A stretch of 15,223 bases of DNA from UBA7359 sp964392105 (GTDB lineage: Bacteria; Pseudomonadota; Gammaproteobacteria; Eutrophobiales; Eutrophobiaceae): NCBI GenBank assembly GCA_964392105.1, contig CAYMPA010000065.1:1-15223 (forward strand), read 5' to 3'. The translations under genes and the position numbers were made by a program. Positions 15,196-15,223 of this stretch are shown one piece after another. How positions within the stretch are numbered: the stretch's first letter is position 1; each line of letters starts with the position of its first letter. Below the pieces are notes generated by a model, which saw only the letters and a list, made by a program, of their open reading frames with translations, was not told where the DNA came from and ran no database searches.

Positions 15196-15223
15196 TGTTC
15201 TGTCTGTTGGTGTAAATGGGTAA

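Noticed and set aside
1..15223. CRISPR array, tRNA, rRNA, insertion sequence or prophage
   Set aside because: No regularly spaced repeats, tRNA-like cloverleaf, transposase motifs or terminal inverted repeats were seen in the window.

Overview
The window is a stretch of the axial-structure operon of a polar-type flagellar locus, almost certainly from a gammaproteobacterium. The gene order is cheV (cut by the left edge)-cheR-flgB-C-D-E-F-G-H-I-J-K-L, all on the + strand. Signs of a gammaproteobacterium are cheV and cheR directly upstream of flgB (the Vibrio/Shewanella/Pseudomonas layout), a two-domain FlgJ with a C-terminal muramidase, and a -24/-12 (sigma-54) promoter before flgB with a sigma-28-like promoter before flgK. 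Base composition is moderately AT-rich. I cannot name the genus from the sequence.

Layout: 1-724 is the C-terminal part of the CheV chemotaxis coupling protein. 767-1603 is the CheR receptor methyltransferase. 1604-1778 is a regulatory gap with a near-consensus sigma-54 promoter and flanking dyads. 1779-8847 carries nine tightly packed genes for the proximal rod (flgB, flgC, flgF), distal rod (flgG), hook cap and hook (flgD, flgE), L and P rings (flgH, flgI) and rod cap/muramidase (flgJ). 8848-9011 is a second regulatory gap with a sigma-28-like promoter and several palindromes. 9012-12129 holds flgK and flgL, the two hook-filament junction proteins.

12130-15195 on the - strand is one very large gene (1021 codons). 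It ends on the base next to the flgL stop and points towards flgL. Its product reads as four modules in one chain: TPR repeats, a GT9/GT41-like (GT-B) glycosyltransferase, a GT2-like (GT-A) glycosyltransferase with a DADD motif, and an FkbM-type methyltransferase. In several gammaproteobacteria the space between flgL and the flagellin genes holds flagellin-glycosylation genes, so this is the best candidate in the window for an undescribed system: a single-polypeptide enzyme that would build and methylate a glycan on flagellin or another flagellar protein. That role is inferred from domains and position.

How the genes fit together: FlgB/C/F/G form the rod, FlgJ caps it and clears peptidoglycan, FlgI and FlgH form the outer bushings, FlgD scaffolds the FlgE hook, and FlgK/FlgL join hook to filament. 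The two promoter types fit the usual hierarchy in which sigma-54 drives hook-basal-body genes and FliA (sigma-28) drives late genes. flgA, flgM, flgN and flagellin genes are not in the window and would be expected outside it.
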